This document shows positions 7,871 through 10,787 of a DNA stretch of 10,787 nucleotides, piece after piece. The translations under genes and the position numbers were made by a program. Position 1 is the first letter of the stretch. Each line of letters opens with the position of its first letter. This stretch comes from Treponema sp. (lineage in GTDB: Bacteria > Spirochaetota > Spirochaetia > Treponematales > Breznakiellaceae), in NCBI GenBank assembly GCA_031254175.1, contig JAIRUY010000140.1:1-10787 (forward strand). Reading direction: 5' to 3'. The notes below the pieces were generated by a model that saw only the letters and a list, made by a program, of their open reading frames with translations, did not search any database and was not told the origin of the DNA.

Positions 7871-9223
7871 GTGAAAAAACTTTTTAGATATAGTAATTAT
7901 CTGACATCTGTAAAAAATGCCATAGTATCTGTTCCTGCTGAATTAAAAGAACAGTTTGATCAGGAATTATTAAAGAACAGCTTGTTTAGAATCAAGATAT
8001 TATCTGTTTTACAAACAATTATTAAAATAATTTATGTATTTGTTTATACATATACTGACACTTTGGATCAGCTTCCAAAAACCAGCTTTTATGAAGTGTA
8101 TCCCTTAACCATTATCACAATTTTATTTCTTTTTTTAACAGGTGTTTTTTCAAAATTCAACAACCGCTGCATGCTGTGGTTTATGTGTTATTTATTTATT
8201 GTTTATTATTTTGCTTATGCCGCGTTGAATATTTTTTTTATCGGGACAGATTATATTACAATATTTTTATTTTCAGTAACTTTGTTTTTAGGTATGTTTA
8301 TGCCTGATTTTAAGCCAAAAATATTTATTTTATCTGCGGTGTTATTTTATGTTTTGACGGCGGCAATACTTGTATATCATGATAAAGGGTTTCGCTTTGA
8401 AGGTCCTCAGGAATTTGTATTTTTTACATTTGTTGCGATCATTATATTAAAAACATTGTATTACAACAGCAAGGTTAATATTTTCATGGCCAATAAAGAA
8501 ATTGAAAAGCAGAAAAACGAACTGCGGAATTATAGTGACAATCTTGAAGATATGGTTCGTGAAAAAACAAAAAATATTGTTGAACTAAAAAATGCTGTTA
8601 TGGAAACCATAGCGGAATTGGTTGAACGCCGTGATGATGCAACAGGAGGCCATATAAACAGGACAAGCAGATACATGAAAATATTTATTGATACAATACT
8701 TGATAAAGAGTTATACAAGGATCAAACCGCTTCATGGGATAATGAACAGATGATTTTATCGGCACAGCTGCATGATGTCGGAAAGATTGCGGTAGATGAC
8801 AGTATATTACGGAAACCCGGAAAGTTATCTGAAGAAGAATTTGAAAAAATGAAAAAACACACTGTTTTTGGCGGTGAAATAATAAAAGAAGTACAAAGAA
8901 AAACAGGAGAAAAAGAATACCTGAATTATGCCAATATATTTGCTGTTTATCACCACGAAAAATGGGACGGTTCCGGTTATCCATACGGCATTGCCGGTGA
9001 AAATATTCCGCTGCCGGCACGTATTATGGCAATAATTGATGTTTACGATGCGTTAATCTCAGAGAGACCTTATAAAAAACCATTCACGCATGAAAAAGCC
9101 CTGGAAATTATAAAAGGCGGAAAGGGTTCACATTTTGACTCTTGTTTAGTTGATGTATTTTTATCTGTTTCCGAACAGCTGCTTGAAATTATTCCCCAAA
9201 AAACACCATGTGGAGCCGTTTGA
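7871..9223 (+). CDS. Membrane HD-GYP cyclic-di-GMP phosphodiesterase
   Basis: A 450-residue protein with three parts. Residues about 43-198 hold six hydrophobic segments (near 43-61, 76-94, 101-120, 128-145, 151-168, 181-198), forming a membrane sensor of no family I recognise. Residues 205-240 are a charged coiled-coil linker. Residues 241-440 are an HD-GYP domain: GGHINRT at 259-265, HDVGK at 301-305, His330, HHEKWDGSGYP at 361-371 and the late Asp390 in IIDVYDAL. All hallmark metal and GYP residues are present, so it should degrade cyclic-di-GMP, lowering it in response to a membrane signal. The GTG start is seven bases after the synthetase stop. AAGGA at 7849-7853 is too far upstream to serve it, and TATTAT ends one base before the GTG. 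AT-rich Ile/Phe codons in the membrane part lower local GC. Confidence 0.88.
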   Translation: MKKLFRYSNYLTSVKNAIVSVPAELKEQFDQELLKNSLFRIKILSVLQTIIKIIYVFVYTYTDTLDQLPKTSFYEVYPLTIITILFLFLTGVFSKFNNRCMLWFMCYLFIVYYFAYAALNIFFIGTDYITIFLFSVTLFLGMFMPDFKPKIFILSAVLFYVLTAAILVYHDKGFRFEGPQEFVFFTFVAIIILKTLYYNSKVNIFMANKEIEKQKNELRNYSDNLEDMVREKTKNIVELKNAVMETIAELVERRDDATGGHINRTSRYMKIFIDTILDKELYKDQTASWDNEQMILSAQLHDVGKIAVDDSILRKPGKLSEEEFEKMKKHTVFGGEIIKEVQRKTGEKEYLNYANIFAVYHHEKWDGSGYPYGIAGENIPLPARIMAIIDVYDALISERPYKKPFTHEKALEIIKGGKGSHFDSCLVDVFLSVSEQLLEIIPQKTPCGAV

Positions 9224-9249
9224 CAACACCATGCTGAAAGTAGTACAAT
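9220..9249 (+). promoter_or_regulatory. Strong sigma70-type promoter for the BspA-like lipoprotein
   Basis: A perfect TTGACA (9220-9225), overlapping the stop of the HD-GYP gene, is followed by an 18-base spacer and TACAAT (9244-9249). The expected transcript start is near 9256, giving a leader of about 33 bases to the ATG at 9289. It implies the lipoprotein is transcribed separately from the upstream operon. Confidence 0.65.
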
Positions 9250-9274
9250 AATCCAACTAAACAAATCACTAGCC

Positions 9275-9281
9275 AAAGGAG
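9275..9281 (+). promoter_or_regulatory. Strong ribosome binding site that fixes the start at 9289
   Basis: AAAGGAG is seven bases before ATG 9289-9291. Together with the promoter it shows that this ATG is a real initiation site, although its frame closes after 27 codons. Confidence 0.8.
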
Positions 9282-9288
9282 TAAAACT

Positions 9289-10352
<1,064 letters not shown>

Positions 10353-10366
10353 GGACGGCGCGTTGC

Positions 10367-10386
10367 AATTATTCGTGGAGTTTTGC
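10367..10386 (+). repeat. Left arm of a 20-base inverted repeat pair
   Basis: AATTATTCGTGGAGTTTTGC is the exact reverse complement of 10729-10748. The inner part continues into TTTTGC-TG-GCAAAA, a small hairpin. The arm starts 15 bases after the lipoprotein stop. Confidence 0.8.
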
Positions 10387-10397
10387 TGGCAAAATGC

Positions 10398-10436
10398 TTT
10401 GTCCGGAGGACAAAACAAGGTACAGGCTATAGCCTG
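10398..10436. repeat. Two adjacent palindromes after the lipoprotein gene
   Basis: TTTGTCC (10398-10404) and GGACAAA (10408-10414) form a seven-base stem with a three-base loop. CAGGCTATAGCCTG (10423-10436) is a perfect 14-base palindrome. Neither is followed by a T-run on the plus strand, so they do not look like ordinary intrinsic terminators. Confidence 0.6.
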
Positions 10437-10659
10437 CAAGTTAAAGGCTTTAGCTTATGAAGCAAAAGCTTTAAATTGCAAAACGTAATTTGTAAATTAT
10501 GGTTTAAAAGGTATAAATTATGCCATGCAATGTAAAAATCGCAGTTTGCACTTTAAAAATTATACTCTGCAATTTATGAATTATAAGCCGTTATTTCTAA
10601 ATTATGGCCCGGGATTTATAAACCCCGGCATACAATTTATACAGGAAGGAGCAGATTAT
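10408..10659. repeat. Degenerate 21-bp tandem array, about 12 units
   Basis: Cutting the sequence every 21 bases aligns recurring blocks. Most central units begin with a form of ATAAATTATG or AAAAATTAT and end in GCAATTT, GTTATTT or GGATTT, with unit starts at 10492, 10513, 10534, 10555, 10576, 10597, 10618 and 10639. The left units (10408-10491) keep the period but are more diverged (ends AGGCT, AGGCT, AAGCT). In the frame of 10525 the units encode a seven-residue pattern such as FKNYTLQ, FMNYKPL, broken by a TAA at 10486. This fills the 305-base gap between the lipoprotein and the last gene. I see no RNA gene or clear terminator in the gap. Confidence 0.65.
10607..10629. repeat. GC-capped palindrome inside the 21-bp array
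   Basis: GCCCGGG and CCCCGGC flank the self-complementary TTTATAAA, giving a 23-base near-palindrome with a single mismatch beside the core. It is the strongest hairpin of the array, about 30 bases before the next start codon. Confidence 0.5.
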
Positions 10660-10787
10660 GAAGAATTCAGACTGGCTGCCCGGCAAACGAACCGAACAGC
10701 TTGCAATGGCTATCATGGAGTTTGCTTCGCAAAACTCCACGAATAATTTACCGCAGCAGTTGCACAAATCCGTAATGTGTCGGCGTG
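10658..10787 (+). CDS. Hypothetical protein, N-terminus only (cut by right edge)
   Basis: ATG 10658 is preceded by AAGGAG (10646-10651) at six bases and the frame stays open for 43 codons to the window end. It begins MKNSDWLPGKRTEQLAMA and continues with ASQNSTNNLPQQLHK. The charged DWLP-type start resembles a set of spirochaete and Bacteroidetes proteins of unknown function, but I cannot name a domain. The right arm of the inverted repeat lies inside the frame at codons 24-31, so the reading after about residue 18 may come from an inserted repeat and the gene may be truncated. Confidence 0.45.
   Translation, partial: MKNSDWLPGKRTEQLAMAIMEFASQNSTNNLPQQLHKSVMCRR
10716..10748. repeat. Hairpin and right arm of the inverted repeat pair
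   Basis: TGGAGTTTGC (10716-10725), loop TTC, and GCAAAACTCCA (10729-10739) form a ten-base stem with one bulged A. Bases 10729-10748 are the exact reverse complement of 10367-10386. The look is that of a REP-like palindromic element, here inside the start of a coding frame. Confidence 0.7.

Noticed and set aside
10408..10659. CRISPR array.
   Set aside because: The units are contiguous 21-base blocks that vary throughout, with no constant repeat and separate spacers and no cas genes.

Overview
The window looks like chromosomal DNA of a host-associated spirochaete, most likely Treponema or a close relative. This is inferred from the moderately AT-rich composition and from the right end: a lipoprotein with a BspA-type leucine-rich repeat and a Cys-rich 'ATC..G...C..CG' module, next to heptanucleotide repeats. 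Nothing here fixes the species.

Layout. (1) Positions 1-1192, minus strand: an exported transglutaminase-like protein, cut by the left edge. It starts at a GTG five bases after a perfect TATAAT and has no ribosome binding site. (2) Positions 1242-4754, plus strand: three overlapping genes for thioredoxin reductase (trxB), an exported NagZ-type family 3 beta-N-acetylhexosaminidase, and a GNAT acetyltransferase with an unidentified N-terminal half. (3) Positions 4811-9223, plus strand: a tightly packed second run with a PHP-domain metal-dependent phosphoesterase, an HTH-cupin regulator, an AMP-forming acyl-CoA synthetase of the medium-chain type, and a six-helix membrane HD-GYP cyclic-di-GMP phosphodiesterase. 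Overlaps or gaps are 4, 3 and 7 bases. (4) Positions 9220-10352: a strong promoter, a strong ribosome binding site and an ATG lead into eight full copies of the heptamer CCGTTCT, then a BspA-like lipoprotein. (5) Positions 10353-10787: a repeat-rich spacer with a degenerate 21-bp array, several palindromes and a pair of 20-base inverted repeats, then the start of another gene cut by the right edge.

The most notable point is in region 4. The ATG with the ribosome binding site is out of frame with the lipoprotein signal sequence LLIVSLILFSFLILTLTAC, and the heptamer tract lies between them. At eight copies translation stops after 27 codons. Nine or six copies would join the start to the lipoprotein. 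Seven copies would stop within about 20 bases of the tract. This is the layout expected of slipped-strand phase variation of a surface lipoprotein, here in the OFF state. A decayed gene or a miscounted repeat remains possible.

The other genes are mostly housekeeping and envelope functions. TrxB and the NagZ-like enzyme point to redox balance and cell-wall turnover. The PHP, HTH-cupin and synthetase genes look like a self-regulated cassette for activating an organic acid. The HD-GYP protein may link that operon to cyclic-di-GMP signalling.
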